A model generated the notes under the pieces. The model was not told the DNA's origin. It saw only the letters and a list, made by a program, of their open reading frames with translations, and did no database searches. Below, one piece after another: positions 7,414 to 14,423 of a stretch of DNA of 64,000 nt. The DNA is from Nonomuraea basaltis. GTDB lineage: Bacteria > Actinomycetota > Actinomycetes > Streptosporangiales > Streptosporangiaceae. The stretch's first letter is position 1; every line of letters begins with the position of its first letter. The position numbers and the translations under genes were made by a program. The stretch is from assembly GCF_005893125.1 (NCBI RefSeq), contig NZ_VCJS01000011.1, forward strand, positions 1 to 64,000, written 5' to 3'.

Positions 7414-8235
7414 ATGGACCGAGCACTGCTGGCGGACTTTCTCCGGGCACGGCGGGAGAGGCTGCAGCCGGAGGACGTCGGGCTGCCCCGTGGCTCACGG
7501 CGTCGTACGGGCGGACTGCGGCGCGAGGAGATCGCGGTGCTGGCCGGCATGTCGGCCGATTACTACAGCCGGCTCGAGCAGCAGCGCGGTCCGATGCCGT
7601 CCGAGCAGATGCTCGCCGCCCTGGCGCGGGCGCTGAACCTCAGCCCGAGTGAGCGGGAGCACTTGTTCGCCCTCGGCGGGCACTCGGCTCCGCGGCGCTC
7701 CTTGCGCGACGAGCAGGTCAGTCCGGCCATGAGGCGCATCGTCGAGCGTCTCTCAGGCACGCCTGCGATCGTGTTGTCCCGGTTCGGCGAGACGCTGTTG
7801 CAGAACCAGTCGGCGGTTGCCCTGCTCGGCGACTACACCCGGTTCAACGGCATGTCCCGCTACCTGGTCTACCGCTGGTTCACCGACCCGGCGCAGCGCG
7901 CCCTCTATCCCCCCGAGGACCATGCCCTCCGCAGCCGGGTCTTCACCGCGGAGATCCGGGCGGCGTACACCGCCGACCCTACGGGCACAGCCGGCGAGAT
8001 CGTCGACGCGCTGCTGGCGGTCAGCCCCGAGTTCGCCGAGGTCTGGCGGCGGCACGAGGTGGATGTCACCCACCACCACGATCTGAAGCGCTACCGGCAT
8101 CCGGAACTGGGCGAGCTGGAGCTCTACGGCCAGCGGCTGGTGGATCCCGACGAGGGCCAGGAGTTGCTGGTCTTCCTGGCGCAGCCCGGCTCACCGAGCG
8201 ACGAGAAGCTCCAGCGCCTGATCACGATGAGCTGA
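7414..8235 (+). CDS. XRE regulator with MmyB-like ligand-binding domain
   Basis: 273 aa. The N-terminal HTH reads LRREEIAVLAGMSADYYSRLEQQR, the hallmark of the MmyB-type family. From about residue 105 the MmyB ligand-binding (PAS-like) domain follows (GTPAIVLSRFGETLLQN, YTRFNGMSRYLVYRWFTDP, a VTHHHDLKRYRHPELGELEL stretch). Members usually control an adjacent oxidoreductase gene. It lies close behind the MarR gene, so the two may be cotranscribed. A damaged duplicate follows at 8344. Confidence 0.88.
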   Translation: MDRALLADFLRARRERLQPEDVGLPRGSRRRTGGLRREEIAVLAGMSADYYSRLEQQRGPMPSEQMLAALARALNLSPSEREHLFALGGHSAPRRSLRDEQVSPAMRRIVERLSGTPAIVLSRFGETLLQNQSAVALLGDYTRFNGMSRYLVYRWFTDPAQRALYPPEDHALRSRVFTAEIRAAYTADPTGTAGEIVDALLAVSPEFAEVWRRHEVDVTHHHDLKRYRHPELGELELYGQRLVDPDEGQELLVFLAQPGSPSDEKLQRLITMS

Positions 8236-8343
8236 GCCCGCCTCGTTATCCACGGACTGTTTGTCCGTGGATAACGGTGACATTCACCCGGCTTCCGGTT
8301 CGCGCCATGCTTGATCGGTCGGACCGGGAAGGTGGTGAGCAAC

Positions 8344-8787
8344 GTGGACCGGGAACTTCTGGAGCACTTTCTCCGGGCGCGCCACAATGAGGTTGGGGGC
8401 GATCATGCCGGCCCGGTCATGACGCGCATCGTCGAGCGTCTGCCGGACTATCCCGCGATGGTGTTCTCCCGGTGCGGCGAGGTGCTGTTGCAGACTCGTC
8501 CGGCGATTGTTCTGTTCGGCGATTACACCCGGTTCGGCGGAACGTCGCGCTATTTGGTCGACCGCTGGTTCGCCGACCCGGCGGCGCGCGAGCGCTACCT
8601 CGTCGAGGTGGGCGTCACCGGTCACTGGCACCTCCGACGCTACCGGCATGCCGACCTGGGAGAACTGGAGCTATGCCGACAGCTTCTGGTGGATCCCGTG
8701 GAGCACCAGATGCTGCTGGTCTTCATGGCCGTCCCGGGCTCTCCAAGCGACGAGAAGCTTCGCCGCCTGACGGTCGCGGGCGACTAG
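8344..8787 (+). pseudogene. Internally deleted paralogue of the MmyB regulator
   Basis: GTG-initiated 147-codon frame. It begins VDRELLEHFLRARHN like the upstream gene (MDRALLADFLRAR), then jumps straight to VMTRIVERLPDYPAMVFSR, losing about 80 residues including the whole HTH. A second gap of roughly 45 residues follows ARERY before LVEVGVTGHWHLRRYRHADLG. The ends align well with the intact neighbour. Both deletions keep the frame, so a short ligand-binding-only protein could still be made, but loss of DNA binding makes decay more likely. Confidence 0.75.
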
Positions 8788-8827
8788 GCCCCGGCGACTG
8801 TCGGCCGGCTCACACCGTACAAGAGTT

Positions 8828-8879
8828 GCTTCGAATTCGAAGCGTGCTATGGTCACGATGTGCTTCGAAAACGAAGCAC
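8828..8879. promoter_or_regulatory. Pair of palindromic operators
   Basis: GCTTCGAATTCGAAGC (8828-8843) and GTGCTTCGAAAACGAAGCAC (8860-8879) are perfect palindromes with centres 34 bp apart, ahead of the ATG at 8908. Both share the CTTCG-N4-CGAAG core found at the MarR promoter (6862-6875). Confidence 0.75.
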
Positions 8880-8907
8880 ATCACGATGGAAGAGACGAGG
8901 GCTTGTG

Positions 8908-9852
8908 ATGAAGGCAGTGCGTTTCCACGAGTACGGCGACCCGAGCGTCCTGCGTTACGAGGACGTCGAGCAGCCCGTCCCCGGCGCCGGGCAGGTGTTG
9001 ATCCGGGTCGCCGCGACGTCGTTCAATGGGGTCGACGGCAACATCCGCGCCGGTTTCATGCAGGGTCCGATCCCGGTGACGCTGCCGCACACGCCGGGCA
9101 TCGACGTGTCCGGCACGATCGCGGCGCTGGGCGAGGGCGTGACCGGCATCCAGTTCGGTGACCAGGTCGTAGGGTTCCTGCCGATGGTGACCGATGGCGC
9201 GGCCGCGGAGTACGTCGTCGCTCCGGCCGAGATTCTCGCTCCGGCGCCGACCAGCATCTCCTTGGCCGACGCCGCCGCGCTACCCATCGTGGGTCTCACC
9301 GCGTGGCAGGCGCTGTTCGACCATGCGAAGCTGGCGGCCGGCCAGCGCGTGCTGATCAACGGCGCGGGCGGCGCCGTCGGGGGCCACGCCGTTCAGCTGG
9401 CCAAGAACGCCGGCGCGTACGTGATCGCCACGGCCAGCCCCCGCAGCATCGAGCAGGTCAAGGCCACGGGTGCCGATGAGGTCATCGACCACACCACCAC
9501 CGAGGTGGCCGCGGTGGTGAGCGAGCCGGTTGACGTCGTGCTCAACCTCGCCCCGATCAACCCGGCGCAGTTGGCCGCGCTGCTCACCCTGATCCGTCCC
9601 GGCGGAGTGCTGGTGAACACCACGGTGTGGATGCCCGCCCCCAGCGACGAGCAGCGCGGCGTACGCGGTATCGACCTGTTCGTCCGCAGCGACGCCACCC
9701 AGCTGTCCCACCTGGTCGCGCTAATCGACTCCGGCGAGCTGCACGTCGACGTCGCCCAGCAGGTCCCCCTCCCGGAGCTGCCGGCCGTGCACGCCCAGGC
9801 CGCCGCGGGTGCACTGCCCGGGAAGACCGTCATCGTCGCCCCCACCGCCTGA
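8908..9852 (+). CDS. NADP-dependent quinone oxidoreductase-like protein
   Basis: 314 aa, zinc-less medium-chain dehydrogenase/reductase. N-terminal MKAVRFHEYGDPSVLRYEDV and GQVLIRVAATSFNGVDGNIRAG are typical of the QOR group. The Rossmann motif is INGAGGAVGGHAVQLAKNAGAYVIATAS, and PLPELPAVHAQAAAGALPGKTVI ends the protein. Expected reaction: NADPH-dependent reduction of quinones or enones in the cytosol. It is preceded by two operators like that of the MarR gene, so induction by quinone-like compounds or other electrophiles through MarR is plausible. The ATG at 8908 fits the family N-terminus better than the upstream in-frame start at 8860. Confidence 0.88.
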   Translation: MKAVRFHEYGDPSVLRYEDVEQPVPGAGQVLIRVAATSFNGVDGNIRAGFMQGPIPVTLPHTPGIDVSGTIAALGEGVTGIQFGDQVVGFLPMVTDGAAAEYVVAPAEILAPAPTSISLADAAALPIVGLTAWQALFDHAKLAAGQRVLINGAGGAVGGHAVQLAKNAGAYVIATASPRSIEQVKATGADEVIDHTTTEVAAVVSEPVDVVLNLAPINPAQLAALLTLIRPGGVLVNTTVWMPAPSDEQRGVRGIDLFVRSDATQLSHLVALIDSGELHVDVAQQVPLPELPAVHAQAAAGALPGKTVIVAPTA

Positions 9853-9915
9853 CGCCGCCCAATGAGGCCGACCCGGGCCACCTTCGAAGCACAACCCATG
9901 ACAGGAGAAACCTCG

Positions 9916-10857
9916 ATGTCTCACGACAATGTGATCACGGTGCTCGGCGCGACCGGCACGCAAGGCGGCGCGGTCGCGCGGGCGCTGCTGACCGACGGCG
10001 AATTCACGGTACGGGCGGTGACGCGCAACGCCGCGTCGCCCAAGGCGCAGACTCTGGCCGGGCTCGGCGCCCACGTGGTGGAGGCGACCCTCACCGACGA
10101 GGGCAGCCTTCGCCGGGCATTCGACGGGGCATACGGCGCGTTCCTGGTTACGCCGTACTGGGAGCACCGTTCGCCCACCCGGGAACTGGCCGAGGTGGAG
10201 AACCTCATCAGCGCGGCCCAGGCCGCCGCCCTGCGGCACGTCGTGTGGTCGACGCTCGAGGACACCCGCGAGGCGATCGCGCCCGACGACACCCGGATGC
10301 CGTTCATCGGCGACGGCTACCGGGTGCCGCACTTCGACTTGAAGGGAGGGGCCGCCGACGCCCTGTTCGCCAAGTCCGGCCTGCCCACGACGTACATGCT
10401 GATGTCCTTCTACTGGGACAACCTGCTCGGCCTGGCCAAGCCACAACGCGACCCGGACGGGACGCTGGCCTTCCATCTCCCGCTCGGCGACACGGCCATC
10501 GCGGGCGTCGCCTCCGACGACATCGGCCGGCTGGCGCTGCGCGTGCTGCGCCAGCCGTCGCAGACGATCGGCGCCACGGTTCCCGTGGTCGGCGAGTACC
10601 TGACCGGCGAGCAGATGGCGGCGGCGCTCAGCACGGTCCTCGGTGAGCCGGTGGCCTACCGCCCACCCACCCACGACCAGTTCCGCAGCGTCGGCTTCCC
10701 CGGCGCGGACGAGCTGGGAAACATGTTCCAGTACTACACCGAGTTTCCCGGGTCCTATCTCGGCCGCCGCGACCTCGACATCGCACGCGCGTTCAACCCC
10801 GATCCGCTCACCCTGACCGACTTCCTGGCCGCGCATCGTGCCGAACTCGCGGCCTGA
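9916..10857 (+). CDS. NmrA family NAD(P)-binding protein
   Basis: 313 aa. Begins with a GxxGxxG Rossmann motif (VITVLGATGTQGGAVARALL), then AVTRNAASPKAQTLAG, and the NmrA-like segments GAFLVTPYWEH, RHVVWSTLEDTRE and a C-terminal FNPDPLTLTDFLAAHRAEL. NmrA-like proteins are atypical SDRs acting as redox sensors or NAD(P)H-dependent reductases. ATG at 9916 has AGGAGA 9 bp upstream. It follows the QOR gene on the same strand with 63 bp between, so one MarR-controlled unit is likely. Confidence 0.85.
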   Translation: MSHDNVITVLGATGTQGGAVARALLTDGEFTVRAVTRNAASPKAQTLAGLGAHVVEATLTDEGSLRRAFDGAYGAFLVTPYWEHRSPTRELAEVENLISAAQAAALRHVVWSTLEDTREAIAPDDTRMPFIGDGYRVPHFDLKGGAADALFAKSGLPTTYMLMSFYWDNLLGLAKPQRDPDGTLAFHLPLGDTAIAGVASDDIGRLALRVLRQPSQTIGATVPVVGEYLTGEQMAAALSTVLGEPVAYRPPTHDQFRSVGFPGADELGNMFQYYTEFPGSYLGRRDLDIARAFNPDPLTLTDFLAAHRAELAA

Positions 10858-10887
10858 CCGACTTCCTGGCGACTCGGAGGAGCCCCG

Positions 10888-11080
10888 ATGACCAGCACCG
10901 ACCTCACCCCGTCCGCCCGCCCGGAACCGCCAACTATGCGCAGGCGGGCGCCTCCTTCCAGCTCGCGGCGCCGGTCGACCCGGCCGGGGCGTTCACCGCC
11001 CGCTCGATCGACGACGTCGTCCGCGCCGTCGCCACCGCGCGGTCCGCGCGACCCCGGCAGCCTCATCCTCGTCGTGACGA
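10888..11080 (+). pseudogene. FAD-linked oxidase N-terminal remnant
   Basis: After an ATG at 10888 the frame changes, and a second frame reads PGTANYAQAGASFQL, then PVDPAGAFTARSIDDVVRAVATARS, the start of a BBE-type FAD-binding oxidoreductase (the PG..Y motif followed by the first FAD-domain helix). The sequence then leaves the family. Only about 50 codons survive, so this is a truncated remnant. Confidence 0.5.
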
Positions 11081-11138
11081 GCGCAGCGCATACGGCACAA
11101 ATGATTAATCACGCATCGCGACACCAAAGGATATCGAC

Positions 11139-11651
11139 ATGAGGACGCCAATACTTATCAGCTCAACGGACGACACCGTCTCGATCACGGTCCAACAGCG
11201 AAGCTCAGTGGCCCCCAGCAAAGCTTTCCGAATGATCGTCCCAATCGACCTCACGTCCGTCTTCCACCGGGTGGCACCATTCCCCGGTGTCAAGAGCGTG
11301 GCGAACCAGACCGAAGAATGGGATCACGTCGGTCCGACCAGGAACCCTCAGTTCGACGACGGATCGCAAGTCGACGAACAGTTGACCGAATACACCGAAG
11401 GTTCAAGTTTCGCATATCAACTGACGGGGTTCACTAATGTCCTTTCCCGCCTCGCCGCCGGCGTCAGAGGTGAATGGAACTTCAATCCCGACGGCGATGG
11501 CACGCTCCTCCGATGGACTTACGAGTTCAAGCCGCTTCCGGGACGTCGCTGGATTCTCGCCGGCCCGTTCGCGCCCCTGTGGCGCCGATACATGGTCGCC
11601 GCCCTTGCGCGCTGCGTGCGAGCGGTCGAAGCGGCACAAGGCAACTCGTAG
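11139..11651 (+). CDS. SRPBCC family protein
   Basis: 170 aa with a START/Bet v1-like (SRPBCC) pattern: N-terminal strand and helix (SVAPSKAFRMIVPIDLTSVFHRVAPFPGV), a middle WDHVGPTRNPQFDDGSQVDEQLTEY, a core FAYQLTGFTNVLSRLAAGVRGEWNF, and a terminal helix GPFAPLWRRYMVAALARCVRAV. Likely binds a hydrophobic ligand; the role is unknown. It starts at the ATG at 11139. Its GC content is lower than its neighbours, which fits transfer. Confidence 0.7.
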   Translation: MRTPILISSTDDTVSITVQQRSSVAPSKAFRMIVPIDLTSVFHRVAPFPGVKSVANQTEEWDHVGPTRNPQFDDGSQVDEQLTEYTEGSSFAYQLTGFTNVLSRLAAGVRGEWNFNPDGDGTLLRWTYEFKPLPGRRWILAGPFAPLWRRYMVAALARCVRAVEAAQGNS

Positions 11652-11684
11652 GCGACCCCAGGATCCCGCTTCGCCGACCGGCGA

Positions 11685-11952
11685 ATGCCGGTTCCCGAAG
11701 TCCTCAGCGTCACCGCCGCCGCATCCGTGCTCGCCGCGGTGGCCAGCCCCCCCGCCGCATCAGGGACCGCGGGAGCAGCAAACCTGCTGCTGGTGGTCTG
11801 GGTGCCGCTCTACCTGCGCACAAGTGCACCCATCAACCGCCTGCTCACCGCGGCCGCCGACACCCACGAAACTCCCGCCGACGCCCGCACCTGGCAACGG
11901 GACTGGGACTGGGACTGGGACTGGGACCGCATCATCGTCCCCAGAGCCGTCC
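11685..11952 (+). pseudogene. DUF1772-like membrane protein, truncated at both ends
   Basis: From the ATG at 11685 the frame reads two hydrophobic segments (SVTAAASVLAAVASPPAA; ANLLLVVWVPLYLR), then PINRLLTAAAD, a stretch of RDWDWDWDWDR and IIVPRAVL, resembling the second half of DUF1772/anthrone-oxygenase-like proteins (normally one RxWDR). At 11953 it breaks abruptly into sequence copied from the integrase locus at 25474. The N-terminal part also appears missing. Confidence 0.55.
11899..11927 (+). repeat. Hexanucleotide tandem repeat (GACTGG)x4
   Basis: Four copies of GACTGG followed by GAC, in frame, turning an RxWDR motif into RDWDWDWDWDR. It ends 26 bp before the recombination junction at 11953. 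Confidence 0.85.
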
Positions 11953-12498
11953 TGGGGTCGCAGCAACTTCGCCAACCGGCTGTTCCGTCCGGCGACGGAC
12001 GGGCAGCTGGTGGCGAAGGGGCCACGAGTCCGACACAGGATCATGCTGGACGTTGACGGCCGTCAGGCGGTGCGCCGCGGTAGGCAGACGATACAGGCAC
12101 TGGAGGACCGGGCGGCGGAGGCGTGGCTACCGGTCGTCGAGGGCCTGACGCCCCATGACCTGAAGCACTCGCACAAGGTGTGGATGGACGAGGACCTGAT
12201 CCCGGACGTGGCGCAGGCGAAGCGACTTGCCCACTCCATCGCGTCGATCAAGGGCAGGGCCACGCACATCTCGGACCGCTACTCGCACGTGTCGGAGCCG
12301 ATGCGCCAGCAGCTCGTGGCGGTGCTGCAAAAGCGGTGGGAGGGCTCGCTGCGTCGGAGGGCCAAAACCGGCCCTTCGAGGCTTCCGATATTGCAGGAGC
12401 TTCTGCGGCCGTACCTGCGCCCGTGGGTGGTGTCCTCCCAAATTCCTCCCATCGGCGGCGCGGAGATCATAGAAATGAGAAATGACCAGGCCGTTTAG
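11953..12498 (+). pseudogene. Tyrosine recombinase, C-terminal remnant (integrase A, copy 1)
   Basis: About 180 codons ending at the TAG at 12496-12498. It reads WGRSNFANRLFRPATDGQL, LTPHDLKHSHKVWMDEDLIPD, then a RYSHVSEPMRQQL segment carrying the nucleophilic Tyr, and a tail of about 60 residues. The usual box II Arg is Lys here (HDLKH) and the GH motif appears as LAH. Everything upstream of about residue 150 of the catalytic domain is lost, replaced by the DUF1772 remnant. The paralogue at 25039-26019 keeps more of the protein. Confidence 0.85.
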
Positions 12499-12507
12499 CC
12501 TGGTCAT
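12482..12507 (+). terminator. Hairpin overlapping integrase A stop (copy 1)
   Basis: ATGACCAGGC / GCCTGGTCAT, 10-bp perfect stem with a 6-nt loop that includes most of the stop codon. The same hairpin is at 26003-26028. Confidence 0.6.
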
Positions 12508-12523
12508 CGCCCTTCTGATCTTG

Positions 12524-12565
12524 TGGAGCCTAGGAGATTCGAACTCCTGACTTCCTGCTTGCAAA
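12524..12565 (-). repeat. att core copy 2 (tRNA-Ala 3' end)
   Basis: 42 nt identical to 26045-26086, the 3' end of tRNA-Ala(TGC). It lies 25 bp after the integrase A remnant, as in the intact tRNA locus. Confidence 0.9.
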
Positions 12566-12650
12566 CGGGAGCCGGTCACGACCCGGAGAGGCTTCGGCCC
12601 TGCTCAGGCATGTGCTGGAGGGACGTCAGGGTGAGCCACAGTGCAGCCCC

Positions 12651-12679
12651 GTTGCTGTACTTCTCTGCTGTACAGCAAC
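12651..12679. repeat. Shared motif next to att copy 2, with inverted repeat
   Basis: Its first 26 nt equal 6576-6601. Here it extends to a perfect 10-bp inverted repeat GTTGCTGTAC / GTACAGCAAC around 9 nt, and starts 86 bp from the att core end. Confidence 0.6.
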
Positions 12680-12768
12680 CTCTATGTCGGCCCGGGAAGT
12701 GATCTCGCCCCCGCATCCGGTCGCTCCCCACTCACTACTGCCCCTTCGGGCTCAATAAGTGTCCAGGA

Positions 12769-12795
12769 GTGCCACTCGGTAGCACCGAATGGCAC
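12769..12795. promoter_or_regulatory. Operator of the toxin-antitoxin pair
   Basis: GTGCCACTCGGT (12769-12780) and ACCGAATGGCAC (12784-12795) form an inverted repeat with one mismatch in 12 bp and a 3-bp spacer, 19 bp before the antitoxin GTG. Autoregulation by the antitoxin complex is the usual arrangement. Confidence 0.65.
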
Positions 12796-12814
12796 AAGGC
12801 AGTAGACTTCAGAT

Positions 12815-13135
12815 GTGAGCACTCCTGAGCCTGACCGCTCCCATGAGATATCTCAACGCGACCTGCGTAACCGGTCAGCGGAGATCATGGATGGCCTGGA
12901 ACGTGGAGAGCGGTACGCCGTTACCCGTAATGGCCATCACATCGGTGATCTGGTCCCTCTCCGCCGCCGACGCCGGGCGGTTTCGCGTGCCGAGTTCGCC
13001 GCCGTGTCGCGTGGCATGCCCCGGCTGGACGACCGTAAATACCGCGAGGACATGGACCGCCACGTCAACGATGATCTCTACGATCCTTACGATCGTGCAT
13101 ACGGCAGACGCGAATTCGCTGAGGACGAGGGATGA
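12815..13135 (+). CDS. Phd/YefM-type antitoxin
   Basis: 106 aa, GTG start. The N-terminus SHEISQRDLRNRSAEIMDGLERGERYAVTRNGHHIGDLVPL is a clear Phd/YefM DNA-binding domain (the S-x-R-ExR...G....VT..G.P.A.L pattern). The acidic C-terminus (DDRKYREDMDRHVNDDLYDPYD) would cover the toxin. The stop overlaps the toxin start (ATGA at 13132-13135). It lies between att copies 2 and 3, alone with its toxin. Confidence 0.88.
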   Translation: MSTPEPDRSHEISQRDLRNRSAEIMDGLERGERYAVTRNGHHIGDLVPLRRRRRAVSRAEFAAVSRGMPRLDDRKYREDMDRHVNDDLYDPYDRAYGRREFAEDEG

Positions 13136-13542
13136 CCCACGCCCTAGGGCTGCTCGACACCAACATCCTCATCCTGCGCGCCGGCATCGATCCCGACGAG
13201 CTCCCCGATGAGATGATGATCAGTGCCATCACCACCGCGGAGCTCTCGGTCGGCGTCTTGGTGGCGACAGGGCCGCAGGAACTCGCTCAGCGAATGAAGA
13301 TCCTGCAGACCGCCGAAGCCGAATTCGATCCACTTCCCTTCGACGACACTGCAGCCCGCGAGTACGGCCAGTTGTGGACGGCCGTCATCGCCTCAGGGCG
13401 CAAACCACGCCCCCGCGCTGCAGATCTGATGATTGCCTGTGTGGCAATCGCGAACCGGCTCCCTCTGTACACCTGCAATCCCAAGGATTTCAAAGGTCTG
13501 GACCACCTGATTACGGTAGTTCCGGTCACTCGCCCCCAGTGA
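13132..13542 (+). CDS. VapC-type PIN domain toxin
   Basis: 136 aa PIN-domain ribonuclease. It shows the early acidic motif LLDTNILI (Asp9), TTAELSVG (Glu), RAADLMIACVAIANRLPLYTCNPKDF (Asp plus the terminal N-x-x-DF), all expected for a Mg-dependent nuclease active site. VapC toxins cut tRNA or rRNA and are inhibited by the upstream antitoxin. Translation is coupled through the 4-bp overlap. The pair probably stabilises its att-flanked segment. All key residues seem present, so it may be active. Confidence 0.88.
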   Translation: MTHALGLLDTNILILRAGIDPDELPDEMMISAITTAELSVGVLVATGPQELAQRMKILQTAEAEFDPLPFDDTAAREYGQLWTAVIASGRKPRPRAADLMIACVAIANRLPLYTCNPKDFKGLDHLITVVPVTRPQ

Positions 13543-13580
13543 ATGCCGCAGAGGGGCCTTGTGGCAGCTGTGCAAGATCG

Positions 13581-13616
13581 CAAAGGCCACTTCCCGATCA
13601 TGGGTAGTGGCCTTTG
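13581..13616 (+). terminator. Hairpin between vapC and att copy 3
   Basis: CAAAGGCCACT (13581-13591) pairs with AGTGGCCTTTG (13606-13616), and the loop contains a further CCC/GGG pairing. It lies in the same place relative to att as the hairpins at 6421 and 12482. Confidence 0.65.
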
Positions 13617-13624
13617 GCTTGGAG

Positions 13625-13666
13625 TGGAGCCTAGGAGATTCGAACTCCTGACTTCCTGCTTGCAAA
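13625..13666 (-). repeat. att core copy 3 (tRNA-Ala 3' end)
   Basis: 42 nt identical to 26045-26086. No integrase remnant precedes this copy; the VapC toxin gene does. After 13666 the sequence differs from that after copies 1 and 2, and the motif of 6576/12651 is absent. Confidence 0.9.
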
Positions 13667-14017
13667 CAACGTTAGGTCAATCCACCTACCTGGGCCAAAC
13701 CTGTTTGACCTGGGGAAATGGGAAAAATGATGTTGACCGATCGGTGTTGATCGTGGCTCACTCCTCCCAAAAACCTCCCACCCTCCACGCCGTGATCTTC
13801 GTCGAATAGAGGGCAATCGATCAGGGGCTGGTTTGAGCAGCGGCTGACGGCGCGGAGAGCCGCTGAGGCAATAGCGGCACCGACGTCGCGGCCTTCGAGG
13901 CCCTGCCATGTCCGCTCCGCACGTCGATCGTTCAGCAACCGCGCGAGGGAACCGGCTGAGCTCAACGGCCTCAGTTGTCCCTCCGCACGGGTAACACTGC
14001 TCCGGCGGTGTTGTGAT
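13667..14017. other. Intergenic region without recognised gene
   Basis: About 350 bp. A phrase TCCTCCCAAAAACCTCCCA (13763-13781) resembles the end of the integrase A coding region (TCCTCCCAAATTCCTCCCA), so eroded integrase sequence is possible. Otherwise nothing convincing. Confidence 0.35.
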
Positions 14018-14416
14018 GTGCTGCTCGTGACTGCATCTGTTCTTCCTCGGAACGTTCGATGTGCGGCACTCCTCAGTGCGGCGATGGCGTCGCTGGCGGT
14101 CGTCGCCGGTTGTGGACAGCCGTCCGCCGGTCTCGCGACTTCTGCGAGTTCGAGCACTACCACCACTCCGCCGCCGATCACCGTGTCGTCCGTTGTGGAC
14201 GGTCGGACCGTGATGTTATCGAACGGTGCCAGCGTGCTGGTGCAGGGACACCGTGCGGTCGTGGCCGGACGGCACCGTCCATGGCTGCCCGTCCATCCAC
14301 GCCGCGACCGAGCACCCGGACCCCACCAGCCGGGTGCACGCCTTCGCTCGCGAGCAGAAGATCCTCATGCTCACCCTGGTGACCGGTCTTGTAGCCGAAC
14401 TCGGCATTGCCTGTGA
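14018..14416 (+). pseudogene. Lipoprotein, probably frameshifted
   Basis: GTG-started frame with a signal peptide and lipobox: basic LPRNVRC, hydrophobic AALLSAAMASLAVVAG and Cys as the acylation site, then a Thr/Ser/Pro linker and ITVSSVVDGRTVMLSNGASVLVQG, a nuclease- or SH3-like strand pattern. After about residue 78 the reading becomes Arg/Pro-rich and unlike a protein, while another frame (RVHAFAREQKILMLTLVTG) looks like a continuation. A frameshift near 14250 is likely. Family not certain. Confidence 0.45.
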
Positions 14417-14423
14417 TCGGCCG

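Larger units (their letters stand above)
11953..12565 (+). repeat. Long direct repeat, copy 1 (integrase end plus att)
   Basis: 613 bp align without gaps to 25474-26086 (constant offset 13521) with only about a dozen visible mismatches. It comprises an integrase C-terminal coding part, its hairpin and the att core. Confidence 0.9.

Noticed and set aside
13672-14181. 170-codon minus-strand frame between att copy 3 and the lipoprotein
   Set aside because: It overlaps the lipoprotein signal peptide on the other strand, lacks a ribosome binding site, and I recognise no family, although a short NDRRAERTWQGLEGRD stretch looks protein-like.
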